Of a DNA stretch of 64,000 nucleotides, positions 33,488-42,382 are shown in pieces. The position numbers were made by a program, and so were the translations under genes. Under the pieces are notes generated by a model that was given only the letters and a program-made list of their open reading frames with translations, ran no database searches and had not been told where the DNA came from. The first letter of the stretch is position 1. Each line of letters opens with the position of its first letter. This DNA is from Micavibrio_A sp964423095 (lineage in GTDB: Bacteria; Pseudomonadota; Alphaproteobacteria; Micavibrionales; Micavibrionaceae), in assembly GCA_964423095.1 (NCBI GenBank), contig CAYRDI010000003.1, forward strand, positions 18,155-82,154. The letters run 5' to 3'.

Positions 33488-33571
33488 GTGTTTTGCAAAG
33501 TTGTTGATATAAAGTTGCGGGATGAGAATTACAAGTGGTTTATTCAGGGCCGCCAAGATATTAACTTTTCC

Positions 33572-34540
33572 ATGAGTGTCAACCCGAAATCCCTGCAATG
33601 CTGGATTGTGACCGAAGGCATGGCCGGAACGGAGAATCAATGCCTTGGCGTTGCCGATGCGCTGGGCATTACCCCTGTGGTCAAGCGGATCAGCCTGACC
33701 CAGCCTTGGAAGACCCTGTCCCCGTGGCTGGGCTTTGAATGCGCCCGTACCTTCGCCCCCCGGTTGGAAGGCCACGAAGCCTGGCCCGATCTTTTGCTGG
33801 CGGCAGGCCGGAAAAGCATCGCCGCGTCCCGTTACATCAAACGCCAAAGTGGTGGTAAAACCTTTACCGTCCAGTTGCAGGACCCGCGCACATCGCCATC
33901 GCAATTCGATCTGGTTGCCGTTCCCGCGCATGATCCCTTGCGCGGTGACAATGTGGTTGTAACCAAAGGCGCGCCGAACCGTATCACGATGGAGAGGCTG
34001 GCAAAGGCGCGGAACGATTTCGCCCCGCTTTTTGCCATGATGCCCTCCCCTCGTATCGCGGTGATGCTGGGCGGAAATTCAAAGACGCACAGAATGACGG
34101 AAACCGCGATGGAAGAATTGGGCGGACAGCTTTCAAAACTCGATGGGAGCCTGATGATCACGGCCTCACGCCGGACGACCGAAGATCAAAAGCTGGCGTT
34201 TGCCAAGGGGCTGGAAGACCGTCCCCGCTGGTTTTGGGATGGCTCTGGCAACAACCCCTATTTCGGGATGCTCGCCTGGGCGGACTATCTGATGGTGACG
34301 GCGGACAGCGTGTCCATGCTTTCGGATGCCGCCACAACGGGAAAACCCACCTATATCATCCCGATGGAGGGCGGGTCGCCCCGCTTCGACACCTTTCATG
34401 AGGACTTACTAAAAAACAATGCCGCACGCCCTTTTGAGGGAAGGCTGGAACACTGGTCATACGCCCCCTATACGGATTCCGCCGATATTGCCGCGGAAAT
34501 TCTGCGCCGCTTGGCTCTCCGGCATGGGGAAAATGGCTAA
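33572..34540 (+). CDS. ELM1-type (DUF1022) protein
   Basis: The 322-residue product matches the bacterial family named after plant mitochondrial fission protein ELM1. The start contains WIVTEGMAGTENQCLGVADALG, the middle has LLLAAGRKSI and VQLQDPR, and the C-terminal half has a GT-B-like fold with VMLGGNSK and VTADSVSMLSDA plus GKPTY. The arrangement suggests a glycosyltransferase-like nucleotide-sugar site, but no activity is established. ATG 33572 is chosen by family length; the frame is open to 33473. It is divergent from the Lrp-type regulator and may be its target. Confidence 0.8.
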   Translation: MSVNPKSLQCWIVTEGMAGTENQCLGVADALGITPVVKRISLTQPWKTLSPWLGFECARTFAPRLEGHEAWPDLLLAAGRKSIAASRYIKRQSGGKTFTVQLQDPRTSPSQFDLVAVPAHDPLRGDNVVVTKGAPNRITMERLAKARNDFAPLFAMMPSPRIAVMLGGNSKTHRMTETAMEELGGQLSKLDGSLMITASRRTTEDQKLAFAKGLEDRPRWFWDGSGNNPYFGMLAWADYLMVTADSVSMLSDAATTGKPTYIIPMEGGSPRFDTFHEDLLKNNAARPFEGRLEHWSYAPYTDSADIAAEILRRLALRHGENG

Positions 34541-34603
34541 AAGCCCTTTACCCGTCTATCCCCGCCCTATATGAATAAAAACATAGCAAGACAGCGAGTT
34601 TAA

Positions 34604-35593
34604 ATGCCTAAAACCCAACATACCAAAGTTCTGATTATCGGTTCCGGCCCCGCCGGATACACCGCCGCCATCTATGCCGCGCGCGCCAATTTAAAACCCG
34701 TGCAGGTTCTGGGTCTGGAACCCGGCGGGCAGTTGACCATCACGACCGATGTTGAAAACTATCCTGGGTTTGCCGACCCGATTCAGGGCCCGTGGTTGAT
34801 GGACCAAATGAAGGCGCAAGCCGAACACGTCGGCACGCAAATGGTTTACGATCTGGTCAAGGCCGTTGATTTCACCAAACGCCCATTTACCGCCACATGC
34901 GATTCCGGCGACATCATCACCGCCGATACCGTTATCATTTGCACGGGGGCAAAAGCCCGCTGGCTCGGTCTGGAAAGCGAAAAGACATTCCGCAACATGG
35001 GCGTGTCTGCCTGTGCCACATGCGATGGGTTCTTTTTCAAGAACAAGGATGTTGCCGTTGTCGGCGGCGGCAATTCCGCCGTGGAAGAAGCCCTCTTCCT
35101 GTCCAACATTTGCAAGAGCGTGACATTGATTCACCGCCGCAATTCCCTGCGCGCCGAAAAAATTGCGCAAGACCGTCTGTTTGAAAAGTCGAACGTCAAG
35201 GTTATTTGGGATTCCGAAGTGGCCGAAGTCACCGGCGTTAAACCCGGCGAAGGCGATCTTCCCGGTGTCACAGGGCTCGTCCTGAAAAACACCAAGAACG
35301 GTGCCACGCAAAATATTACCGTCGATGGCGTCTTCGTTGCGATCGGACACGATCCGGCCACGGAACTGTTCAAAGGGAAACTTGATCTGGATGCGCAAGG
35401 CTATATCATCACCGCGCCGGATTCGACCGCGACCAACATCGAAGGCGTTTATGCCGCTGGCGATGTCAAAGACAAAATCTATCGCCAGGCCGTCACGGCG
35501 GCCGGCATGGGGTGCATGGCGGCGCTGGAAGCAGACCGTTATCTTGCGACCATCGAAACACAAAACCGTAAACAGGCGGAGGCCGCGGAATAA
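34604..35593 (+). CDS. trxB: Thioredoxin reductase
   Basis: The 329-residue flavoprotein has FAD-binding GSGPAGYTAAIYAARA at the start, EPGGQL, the redox pair Cys137-Ala-Thr-Cys140, an NADPH-binding VVGGGNSAVEEA, and the C-terminal GVYAAGDVKDKIYRQ. It reduces thioredoxin with NADPH. Length and motif order are standard. The stop codon overlaps the start of the downstream LysR gene in TAATG, so the two are probably co-transcribed. Confidence 0.95.
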   Translation: MPKTQHTKVLIIGSGPAGYTAAIYAARANLKPVQVLGLEPGGQLTITTDVENYPGFADPIQGPWLMDQMKAQAEHVGTQMVYDLVKAVDFTKRPFTATCDSGDIITADTVIICTGAKARWLGLESEKTFRNMGVSACATCDGFFFKNKDVAVVGGGNSAVEEALFLSNICKSVTLIHRRNSLRAEKIAQDRLFEKSNVKVIWDSEVAEVTGVKPGEGDLPGVTGLVLKNTKNGATQNITVDGVFVAIGHDPATELFKGKLDLDAQGYIITAPDSTATNIEGVYAAGDVKDKIYRQAVTAAGMGCMAALEADRYLATIETQNRKQAEAAE

Positions 35594-36486
35594 TGGATTG
35601 GGACAAACTGCGCATATTTTATGCGGTGGCCGAAGCCGGCAGCTTTACCCATGCGGGTGACACGCTGAATTTGAGTCAGTCTGCGGTCAGCCGCCAGATC
35701 AGCACACTCGAAGAAAGCATCGGCGTCACGCTTTTCCACCGCCATGCGCGCGGCCTTATCCTGACCGAGGAAGGCGAACTTCTGCATAAAACCGCGGCGG
35801 AGATTTTCGGAAAACTTGCCATGATCGAAGGCCAGCTTGCGGATTCGCGGCAACTGCCCGAAGGCCCTTTGCGTATTACCGTGGCCGAATTTATCGGCTC
35901 CACATGGCTTGCGCCCAAGCTGGCACAACTGCGCAAAGAACATCCGGATATTCAACTCACCATGTTGCTCGATGACCGCATTCTCAATCTCGGCATGCGC
36001 GAAGCCGATGCCGCCATCCGTCTTTACAAACCCGAACAGCCGGAATTGATCCAACGCCACCTGACCAGCATCCATTTCCACATCTGTGCCTCCAAAGATT
36101 ACCTGAAGCAAAAAGGCACGCCCAAAAGTGCCAAGGAATTAAAAAAACACACGCTGATCGGTTATCCCGAAAACGTCCCCGCGCCGTTTGCGGATCCGAA
36201 CTGGCTTTACCGTGTCGCCGATGTCGAAGCGGACAGCGTGACATCCGATACCATCATGATGAATTCGATCTACGGAATTTTAGAAGCCGTGAAGGCCGGT
36301 GCCGGGATTGCGTCCCTGCCCGATTATATGGTGGCAGGCGACAAAAACCTCGTCCAGGTTCTTCCCGAAGTGACACGTCCGCCGGTGGAGGTTTACTTCG
36401 TTTATCCCGAAGAGCGCCGCCATTCCAAGCGGATCGGCATTTTCCGCGACTTTCTTTTGAAAACGATCGGCGAAACAAAATTCTAA
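35593..36486 (+). CDS. LysR family transcription regulator
   Basis: The 297-residue protein has a LysR helix-turn-helix at residues 1-60 (LRIFYAVAEAGSFTHAGDTL, SQSAVSRQISTLE) and a periplasmic-binding-like effector domain (LRITVAEFIGSTWLAP). The gene shares one base with the trxB stop, an unusual placement since LysR genes are more often divergent from their targets. It may respond to redox state and control trxB, but the inducer is unknown. It is followed by a candidate small RNA gene. Confidence 0.9.
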   Translation: MDWDKLRIFYAVAEAGSFTHAGDTLNLSQSAVSRQISTLEESIGVTLFHRHARGLILTEEGELLHKTAAEIFGKLAMIEGQLADSRQLPEGPLRITVAEFIGSTWLAPKLAQLRKEHPDIQLTMLLDDRILNLGMREADAAIRLYKPEQPELIQRHLTSIHFHICASKDYLKQKGTPKSAKELKKHTLIGYPENVPAPFADPNWLYRVADVEADSVTSDTIMMNSIYGILEAVKAGAGIASLPDYMVAGDKNLVQVLPEVTRPPVEVYFVYPEERRHSKRIGIFRDFLLKTIGETKF

Positions 36487-36546
36487 AAAACGCCACCCGT
36501 ACGACAGATATGCAAAGAACGCATGGCTGCCACCACGTTTTTTAAA

Positions 36547-36576
36547 TGGACACCACCCCCCAAATCACCTTATAAC
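36547..36576 (+). promoter_or_regulatory. Promoter of the candidate small RNA
   Basis: TGGACA (36547-36552), five of six to consensus, and TATAAC (36571-36576), five of six, are 18 bases apart. Transcription would begin near 36583, at the base of the first hairpin. Confidence 0.6.
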
Positions 36577-36582
36577 CTTTGG

Positions 36583-36686
36583 CAACAATGCTTTTTAAGC
36601 ATTGCCGGGGTGCATTTTGTACCCCACGTCTCCCAGACGTGAAACCTCCCTGTTCAACTCGCCGGGCGTAAGCCCGGTTTTTTTTT
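36583..36686 (+). ncRNA. Candidate small RNA with three hairpins, a CCTCCC linker and a terminator
   Basis: The gap between the LysR and HAD genes holds a complete small-RNA layout. After the promoter come hairpin 1 (CAATGCT/AGCATTG, 36586-36604), hairpin 2 (GGGGTGC/GTACCCC, 36607-36625), and hairpin 3 (CACGTCT-CCC-AGACGTG, 36625-36641). Then follows an unpaired linker with ACCTCCCTGTTC, and last an intrinsic terminator (CCGGGC-GTAA-GCCCGG, 36662-36677, then nine T). CCTCCC in the linker, and CCC in the loop of hairpin 3, could pair with Shine-Dalgarno sequences, as in AbcR-like and other trans-acting RNAs of alphaproteobacteria. I do not recognise a named family. 6S RNA, SRP RNA and tmRNA do not fit. 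Confidence 0.65.
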
Positions 36687-36708
36687 ACTTTTTTTATGGG
36701 CCCGCTTT

Positions 36709-37395
36709 ATGATTTCCAGGAATAACCCTGCCCTACTATTCGATATCGATGGCACCCTTGCCGATACCGATGTTATCCACCTGAAGGCTTTCCAGTCCGT
36801 TTTTTCCCCGTTCGGCCACGACATCGACAAAACACGTTACAAGGCCGAAATACAGGGTTTTACGAATCAGGCGATTGGCGAACGCTTTTTTCCCGGAATG
36901 CCCGAAGAAGAGCAACGGGCCATAACCGATAAAAAAGAAGCCGTGTTCCGCGAAATGGCGCAAACGGGGCTTCAGCCCATGCCGGGGCTGCTTTCCTTGA
37001 TGGACTGGGCCGATGTCAACCACATCCCCATGGCCGCCGTGACCAACGCACCCAGAGAAAATGCGGTGCACATTCTGAACGCCATTGGTGTCCATGCGCG
37101 TTTTAAAACGATTGTGATCGCGGGCGACCTTGCCTATGGCAAACCACACCCTATGCCCTATCTCGTAGGGCTAGCGCGGCTCAATGCAAGCGCTGAATCC
37201 TCCATGGCGTTCGAAGATTCGCGCACGGGATTACAGTCTTGTATAGCAGCGGAAATACAATCGGTTGGCATCATGTCGTCCCTGACGCACGAAGAGATGG
37301 CGCAAACGGGTGCATCCTACGCCTGCAAAAACTACGACGATGCCGGTTTATGGGACTTGCTTGAACAACATTTTCAAAAAAAACGCCCTGTCTGA
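36709..37395 (+). CDS. HAD-superfamily hydrolase, phosphoglycolate phosphatase or beta-phosphoglucomutase type
   Basis: The 228-residue protein has the HAD motifs. Asp12 is the nucleophile and Asp14 the acid in FDIDGTLADTD; motif II is AVTNAPRENA, the Lys is in YGKPHP, and the acidic pair is in FEDSRTG. A helical cap lies between motifs I and II, as in subfamily I. The substrate could be phosphoglycolate or a sugar phosphate. There is no visible ribosome binding site before ATG 36709, which comes shortly after the small-RNA terminator. Confidence 0.85.
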   Translation: MISRNNPALLFDIDGTLADTDVIHLKAFQSVFSPFGHDIDKTRYKAEIQGFTNQAIGERFFPGMPEEEQRAITDKKEAVFREMAQTGLQPMPGLLSLMDWADVNHIPMAAVTNAPRENAVHILNAIGVHARFKTIVIAGDLAYGKPHPMPYLVGLARLNASAESSMAFEDSRTGLQSCIAAEIQSVGIMSSLTHEEMAQTGASYACKNYDDAGLWDLLEQHFQKKRPV

Positions 37396-37429
37396 CCCCG
37401 CGGATACGCATCGCAACATAATGAAATGT

Positions 37430-37457
37430 TTGTATTCGCCTTTTATGGGGGTACAAT
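37430..37457 (+). promoter_or_regulatory. Promoter of the patatin gene
   Basis: TTGTAT (37430-37435) and TACAAT (37452-37457) are 16 bases apart. The start would be near 37464, about 30 bases before the TTG start codon, with AGGA at 37480-37483 between. Confidence 0.5.
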
Positions 37458-37493
37458 AAACAGTTCAAAACAGCAGGTTAGGAAACATTCGTT

Positions 37494-38732
37494 TTGTTCG
37501 ACAATCCCCATCCTATCGTGACCATTTTCAACTACGGCGGCGGCCTGCGCGGGACCATTCCGGCGCAAATCATGGCGCGGATCGAACAGGATACGGGCCT
37601 TCGCATGGCGGACATGGTGGATGTGTTTTCCGGTCCGTCAACGGGGGCGATTCTGAACGCCGCCTTGACTTTACGGAATCCGGACAATACCGCTCGCCCG
37701 AAATACCGCGCCCGTCACCTCGTCCGGTTTTACGAACGTGAAGGCGAACGGATTTTTCCGCCCGACCGGTTTCGCGAATTTCGCGGCCTGATCCACGATT
37801 TCAACAACCGCACCATGCGGATCGCGCAATTAAACGCCATCTTCAAACACGGCCATTACAACCCCGCCAATCTGGGGCGGGCGCTCAAAGCCCTCTACGG
37901 CAACGCGCGATTGTCCGAATCTTTGCGCAGCCTGATCATCCCCGCCTACAATCTGGACGGCGAACAATTACAGGCCGTACGCGATGCGGGGGAAACGGAT
38001 CAATCCCCCGTTCATACGCGGAACAACTTCCTCGATACCGGTGGGCATGCGCTGTGGATGAAGAACATGCTGGTCAACAAAGGGATCGGCGGTATTCAAA
38101 ACAAGGTGCCGGATGTCACGCTTTACGATGCCGTTATGGCCACCACGGCCGCGCCCACCTATTTTCCCTGCCATCATTTCCATGCGCGCTGGCCCGGCCA
38201 CACACACCCCTATTCCTATACCGCCATCGACGGCAGTATTTTCGACAACCCCGCGGCAACGTATTTCGGCGCGCTTCGCCAACATCTGCTTCCTGGACAA
38301 AAGGTCATCACGATTGGCCTTGGCACCGGATATACCAACCGCTGGATCAAGCGCGATGAGTGGAACAGGTACGGCTCGCTCGGCGTCGTCGATCCGGTGA
38401 ATGACCTCCCGCTCATCAACATCTTTTTTCATGCGCCGGAATCGGCATTGCACGAAGCATTCGCAACAGAGATGAAAGACAATCTGTTCCTGTTCAATAA
38501 ATCCATGGTTTCGACGCGCGACCCCGCATGGCCCAGCCAGCAGTTGGACGACGGCTCCCCCGAAAACATGAAAAAGCTGAAAGATTTTGCGGAAACGATC
38601 ATCGAAGAAAACCGCGGGGGATACGAAAAAGTCTGCGATATTCTGGTTTCCAATCATGATCGGCGGCGGAACTGGCTGGCGACGGTCAAACCCGCCCGCT
38701 GGAAAAGGCTATTTTCATTTTTAACGGATTAA
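37494..38732 (+). CDS. Patatin-like phospholipase
   Basis: The 412-residue protein carries the patatin oxyanion motif GGGLRG (residues 15-20), the nucleophile elbow GPSTG with Ser49, and the catalytic Asp246 in DGS. The central FPCHHF segment and the TIGLGTG strand also fit. It would cleave acyl chains from phospholipids. There is no signal peptide, so it acts in the cytosol unless secreted by another route. A TTG start at 37494 with AGGA ten bases upstream is chosen; the first residues then lead straight into the patatin fold, and no better start is visible. The next gene is an alpha/beta hydrolase on the same strand. Confidence 0.85.
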   Translation: MFDNPHPIVTIFNYGGGLRGTIPAQIMARIEQDTGLRMADMVDVFSGPSTGAILNAALTLRNPDNTARPKYRARHLVRFYEREGERIFPPDRFREFRGLIHDFNNRTMRIAQLNAIFKHGHYNPANLGRALKALYGNARLSESLRSLIIPAYNLDGEQLQAVRDAGETDQSPVHTRNNFLDTGGHALWMKNMLVNKGIGGIQNKVPDVTLYDAVMATTAAPTYFPCHHFHARWPGHTHPYSYTAIDGSIFDNPAATYFGALRQHLLPGQKVITIGLGTGYTNRWIKRDEWNRYGSLGVVDPVNDLPLINIFFHAPESALHEAFATEMKDNLFLFNKSMVSTRDPAWPSQQLDDGSPENMKKLKDFAETIIEENRGGYEKVCDILVSNHDRRRNWLATVKPARWKRLFSFLTD

Positions 38733-38848
38733 CCTTTTTGCGCCGCAGCCTATTTTAACCATAAACCCCTGCTCTTTTTCATTGAAATTAACCCGCGAGT
38801 CACGCACGCTTCCACTGTAAAGTATGTTTTCAGAGGGGCATCATTCGC

Positions 38849-40099
38849 GTGTCTTTTTCACCACCAAGCACCCAGTTCACGATCTCTGGAATCACCAGCT
38901 TCAAGCCGGATGAACGTGTGCGGCACGAAGCGGCGGAGGAAACCGCCGCAAAAAACGGTTGGAAGACCGGATTATTTTACTACGGCGAAGGGCGGACAAC
39001 GCCCTTTTTTGTTGCCCGCGCGGCGAAGGAACGTGGAACCATCGCCGGCCTGCCCGGCATGAATGTCATGGATGTTCTGGACGAAGCCGATGTTCATGAA
39101 GTCAATCGCCGCGGCTATACGGCGATCTGGACCCCGCTTCCCGAAGCCGTGCGCGGACGCCCTATAGACATGGAAGCCGTCAGACGGGTCATTGCCTTTC
39201 TGACATCACCCGCATCCCCCGTTCACACGCTATCCGATAAAACCAAACCGCTTTATATCGGCACACATTCTACATCGGGACGCATTGTCCATGGATTACA
39301 AAGCAACCAAGCCACATCGGATATTCTGGCCAGAAGTTTTCACGGCATCGTTTCTGTCAACCCGTTTATCGATTCAAGCGGCAGTTCGGAATTGTTCGAT
39401 CCAATCAACAATCGCATATTTTTAAATTACGCAAGAAAGCACCACGATCAGACCCCCCATGAAACATTGTTCGGCAGGGGGTATATGTTTTTAAAGGCCG
39501 CCAAAGAAGGATATGCGGGTTTTGAAAAACAGATAAAAAGCCCGGCGGATGAACCCTTGCCCCAGGCCGCAGAGCGGGCCTATTTGGGAATGATCAAAAG
39601 ACCACTGAGCGCGCTGTTTGCGCAACAGTCCGAGCATAGTATGACGTATGGCCACATTCTTGAGCTTCTGATGCCGGGACGGTCTTTAAGACAAACTTTC
39701 AATGCCGAATGCGCCAAGAGGATTCCAACCGTTTTCGTCTTGAGCGAATATGATCCCTTTTCATGCAGAAGAACCACCGACCAAGCGATTGCAAAAAAGA
39801 TGGGGGCGCGAGTCATTACCGCGAAAAGCGAGCTTCACTACCCTTTCCGCCATGACCGCGGGGCCTTGCTTGAAGCCCTTGAAACACTGGATTACTGGAC
39901 AGACCGTTTTGAAGCAAGGCAACGGGAAACGATATACATCTCGCCCGCAGAATTTTTGAGCGCAAGACCCACAAACACGGAATCTCCCCAAAAAACAGGC
40001 GCGAAGGACAATATACCCGCCCTGACTCTAGGCGACCGCCTTGGCCTGGCCCTTCAGCGCGGCGCAGGCCTTTTGAATCCGGCGGCAAGCCTCTTCTAA
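38849..40099 (+). CDS. Probable alpha/beta hydrolase
   Basis: The 416-residue product is a divergent alpha/beta hydrolase. The nucleophile elbow looks like GTHSTSG, with Ser141 in place of the usual GHSxG. A late FVLSEYDPF carries a candidate Asp, and ELHYPFRHD provides a candidate His. The N-terminal part (GLFYYGEGRTTPFF) is atypical. A GTG start at 38849 has AGAGGGG eleven bases before it. The last 24 codons overlap the converging aminotransferase gene. It may act with the patatin upstream, but no substrate can be named. There is no signal peptide. Confidence 0.65.
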   Translation: MSFSPPSTQFTISGITSFKPDERVRHEAAEETAAKNGWKTGLFYYGEGRTTPFFVARAAKERGTIAGLPGMNVMDVLDEADVHEVNRRGYTAIWTPLPEAVRGRPIDMEAVRRVIAFLTSPASPVHTLSDKTKPLYIGTHSTSGRIVHGLQSNQATSDILARSFHGIVSVNPFIDSSGSSELFDPINNRIFLNYARKHHDQTPHETLFGRGYMFLKAAKEGYAGFEKQIKSPADEPLPQAAERAYLGMIKRPLSALFAQQSEHSMTYGHILELLMPGRSLRQTFNAECAKRIPTVFVLSEYDPFSCRRTTDQAIAKKMGARVITAKSELHYPFRHDRGALLEALETLDYWTDRFEARQRETIYISPAEFLSARPTNTESPQKTGAKDNIPALTLGDRLGLALQRGAGLLNPAASLF

Positions 40100-41251
40100 C
40101 GCTTTTTCCGATGTCGCATAGGAAATGCGGAAATGCGGAGACAAACCGAACGCAACGCCCTGTACCGTCGCCACCCCTTCGGATTCCAGAAGATATGTTA
40201 CAAAATCGGAATCACTTTCGATCACTTTGCCGTCCGGCGTTGTCTTGCCGATGCAACCCGCGCAGGACGGATACACGTAGAATGCCCCTTCCGGACGCGG
40301 GCATTCAATGCCCGGTGCCTGATTAAGCATGGACACCACGAGGTCGCGGCGGGCCGCAAAAGATTTCACCCAGTCCTTCAAAAACGATTGATCGCCGTTC
40401 AGTGCAGCGGCTGCAGCAGCCTGAGAAATCGAAGACGGGTTGGAGGTCGAATGCCCCTGCACCGATGCCATCGCCTTCACAACTTCTTTCGGACCACCGG
40501 CATAACCGATCCGCCAGCCGGTCATCGAATAGGCCTTCGATACGCCGTTGACCGTCAATGTGCGGTTATACAGGCTGGGTTCCACTTCGGCGGGTGTGCA
40601 GAATTCAAATCCGTCATAGACCAGATGTTCATACATATCATCCGTCATCACCCAGACATGGGGATGTTTCATCAACACATCGGTCAGGGATTTCATTTCA
40701 GCCTTGGTATAGGCGGCACCGCTCGGGTTGGACGGGGAATTCAAAATAACCCATTTGGTTTTCGGGGTAATCGCGGCGTCCAGTTGCGCGCCCGTCATTT
40801 TGAAATTGTTTTCAATGGTGCATTCCACAAAGACAGGTGTGCCTTCGGCCAAGATCACCATATCGGGATAGGAAACCCAGTACGGGGCCGGAATGATTAC
40901 TTCATCCCCCGGGTTCAGCGTGGCCATCAGGGCATTGTACAAAACCTGTTTTCCACCCGTTCCCACGATGATCTGATCGCGGGCGTAGGTCAGATTGTTG
41001 TCCCGTTTGAATTTGGCGATGATTGCATCCTTGATGGCGGGTGTTCCATCCACGTTGGTGTATTTCGTCTGTCCGCCGTTGATGGCATCGCATCCCGCCT
41101 TACGGACGAATTCCGGCGTATCGAAATCAGGCTCGCCTGCACCAAGACCAATCACATCACGGCCCGCCGCTTTCAATTCTGCGGCCTTTGCCGTAACGGC
41201 CAATGTGGCGGACGGTTTAATTTTGGTCAGGCGGTTGGCAATGATCGACAT
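40028..41251 (-). CDS. aatA: Aspartate-type aminotransferase (class I)
   Basis: The 407-residue enzyme matches alphaproteobacterial aspartate aminotransferases of subgroup I-gamma. The motif GLGAGEPDFDTP is near residue 36, and PAPYWVSYPDM and LNSPSNPSGAAY follow, with the PLP-binding Lys in VNGVSKAYSMTGWRIGY. A C-terminal FRISYATS carries the substrate carboxylate Arg. It uses pyridoxal phosphate and may also accept prephenate in this subgroup. Its C-terminus overlaps the end of the converging hydrolase by 72 bases. Confidence 0.93.
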   Translation of the reverse strand: MSIIANRLTKIKPSATLAVTAKAAELKAAGRDVIGLGAGEPDFDTPEFVRKAGCDAINGGQTKYTNVDGTPAIKDAIIAKFKRDNNLTYARDQIIVGTGGKQVLYNALMATLNPGDEVIIPAPYWVSYPDMVILAEGTPVFVECTIENNFKMTGAQLDAAITPKTKWVILNSPSNPSGAAYTKAEMKSLTDVLMKHPHVWVMTDDMYEHLVYDGFEFCTPAEVEPSLYNRTLTVNGVSKAYSMTGWRIGYAGGPKEVVKAMASVQGHSTSNPSSISQAAAAAALNGDQSFLKDWVKSFAARRDLVVSMLNQAPGIECPRPEGAFYVYPSCAGCIGKTTPDGKVIESDSDFVTYLLESEGVATVQGVAFGLSPHFRISYATSEKALEEACRRIQKACAALKGQAKAVA

Positions 41252-41330
41252 GTGGTTTCACCTTTTTGTAACATTTTTTGACGGGCATAAATAACCACAC
41301 TGGAACGCCGGTGAAAAGATGATTTTTGCC

Positions 41331-42377
41331 CTAAAACGCATCGGGGCGGATAAAGGGGCGAATAGCCTCCGGATCAAAGGATTCGGCCGCTAAATCCACT
41401 CGTTCGGCACGAAACCAGTCCGCCAGAGGCTTTAAGACGGGTGATTCCAGTTCCCGGCGCAAATAGGATTGAATCCTTGGCATATAGGCCAGAAGGTCTG
41501 TCTTTCCCGAAAGGATGGCAAGCCGCAAAACCTGTCCGATCAGGCGGCAATGAAACTGCGCCGCCATGACGCGGAACCAGGCGCGAAAATTATCATCGCC
41601 CCCGTAACGGGACATCATCGCGGTATAGACATCTTCGGGCACATCGGCGCGGATCGTTTCCAACAGGTTGGCGAGGTCATAGGCCACCGGCCCCGCCATC
41701 GCATCCTGAAAATCCAGAACACCGCACGGCCCATTTTTGCGCATCATCAAATTTCCCAGATGGAAATCACCGTGAACAAAACCGATTCGCGGCGGCGGCA
41801 ACACGGTGGCCACATCGTCCCATGCCTTCAGATAGGATGATAGAACATCATCGTTATTGACCGCTTTACGCGTGGCGGGCAGATACCAATCGACAATCCT
41901 CTGCCGTCCTTTGCGGATATAGCTGTCTTTGTATTTTGCAAAGCCGTGCAGATCATTCATGGAAATATTGTCGCGCATCGCGATCAAAACATCCGTGGCG
42001 GCCGCATAGACATCCATTTCAGACATACCGTTTTGCAAGGCCGCATTCAGGGTTATATCCCCGAAATCTTCCAGCAACACATACCCATCGCGTTCATCCA
42101 CCGCATAAATTTCAGGAACCGATATACCGCGATCATGCAAAAGCCGGGCGATTTTTAAAAACGCTGATAATTTATGCCCCATCGTTGCGGTTTCAATATG
42201 GTCGGGCACCGCCTCCATCAACACAAATGTCTTATCGCCGCATGACACGCGGAAATAACGGCGCGACGCCCAATCCTGCGTCAACGGGCGAACATCATGC
42301 ACGCCTTTCAGGTGAACATTCAGGAACGCCGCGCGCTGTTCTTCGCGCCCTTCGAAATATGGATTGGAGCCGGACAT
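41331..42377 (-). CDS. Aminoglycoside phosphotransferase-family kinase, AmgK-like
   Basis: The 348-residue protein has the APH fold: the N-lobe includes ASRRYFRV and FVLMEAVPD, then LLEDFGD, and the catalytic loop GFVHGDFHLGN with DFQDA supplies the metal-binding Asp. RRYFR and VLM-A-P are typical of AmgK, the anomeric MurNAc/GlcNAc kinase of the peptidoglycan salvage route. However, the usual neighbours tsaE and murU are not next to it here, so the substrate is uncertain. The gene lies five bases downstream of the small gene that follows. Confidence 0.75.
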   Translation of the reverse strand: MSGSNPYFEGREEQRAAFLNVHLKGVHDVRPLTQDWASRRYFRVSCGDKTFVLMEAVPDHIETATMGHKLSAFLKIARLLHDRGISVPEIYAVDERDGYVLLEDFGDITLNAALQNGMSEMDVYAAATDVLIAMRDNISMNDLHGFAKYKDSYIRKGRQRIVDWYLPATRKAVNNDDVLSSYLKAWDDVATVLPPPRIGFVHGDFHLGNLMMRKNGPCGVLDFQDAMAGPVAYDLANLLETIRADVPEDVYTAMMSRYGGDDNFRAWFRVMAAQFHCRLIGQVLRLAILSGKTDLLAYMPRIQSYLRRELESPVLKPLADWFRAERVDLAAESFDPEAIRPFIRPDAF

Positions 42378-42382
42378 TGGTT

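Noticed and set aside
36583..36686. 6S, SRP or transfer-messenger RNA
   Set aside because: There is no long bulged rod, no conserved SRP tip, and no tRNA-like end. The layout is that of a small regulatory RNA.
36696..36725. Nine-codon frame overlapping the HAD gene start
   Set aside because: It lacks a ribosome binding site and is too short to support as a leader peptide without conservation.
40133..41281. Plus-strand frame of 382 codons inside the aminotransferase
   Set aside because: Antisense shadow; the aminotransferase frame has all catalytic motifs.
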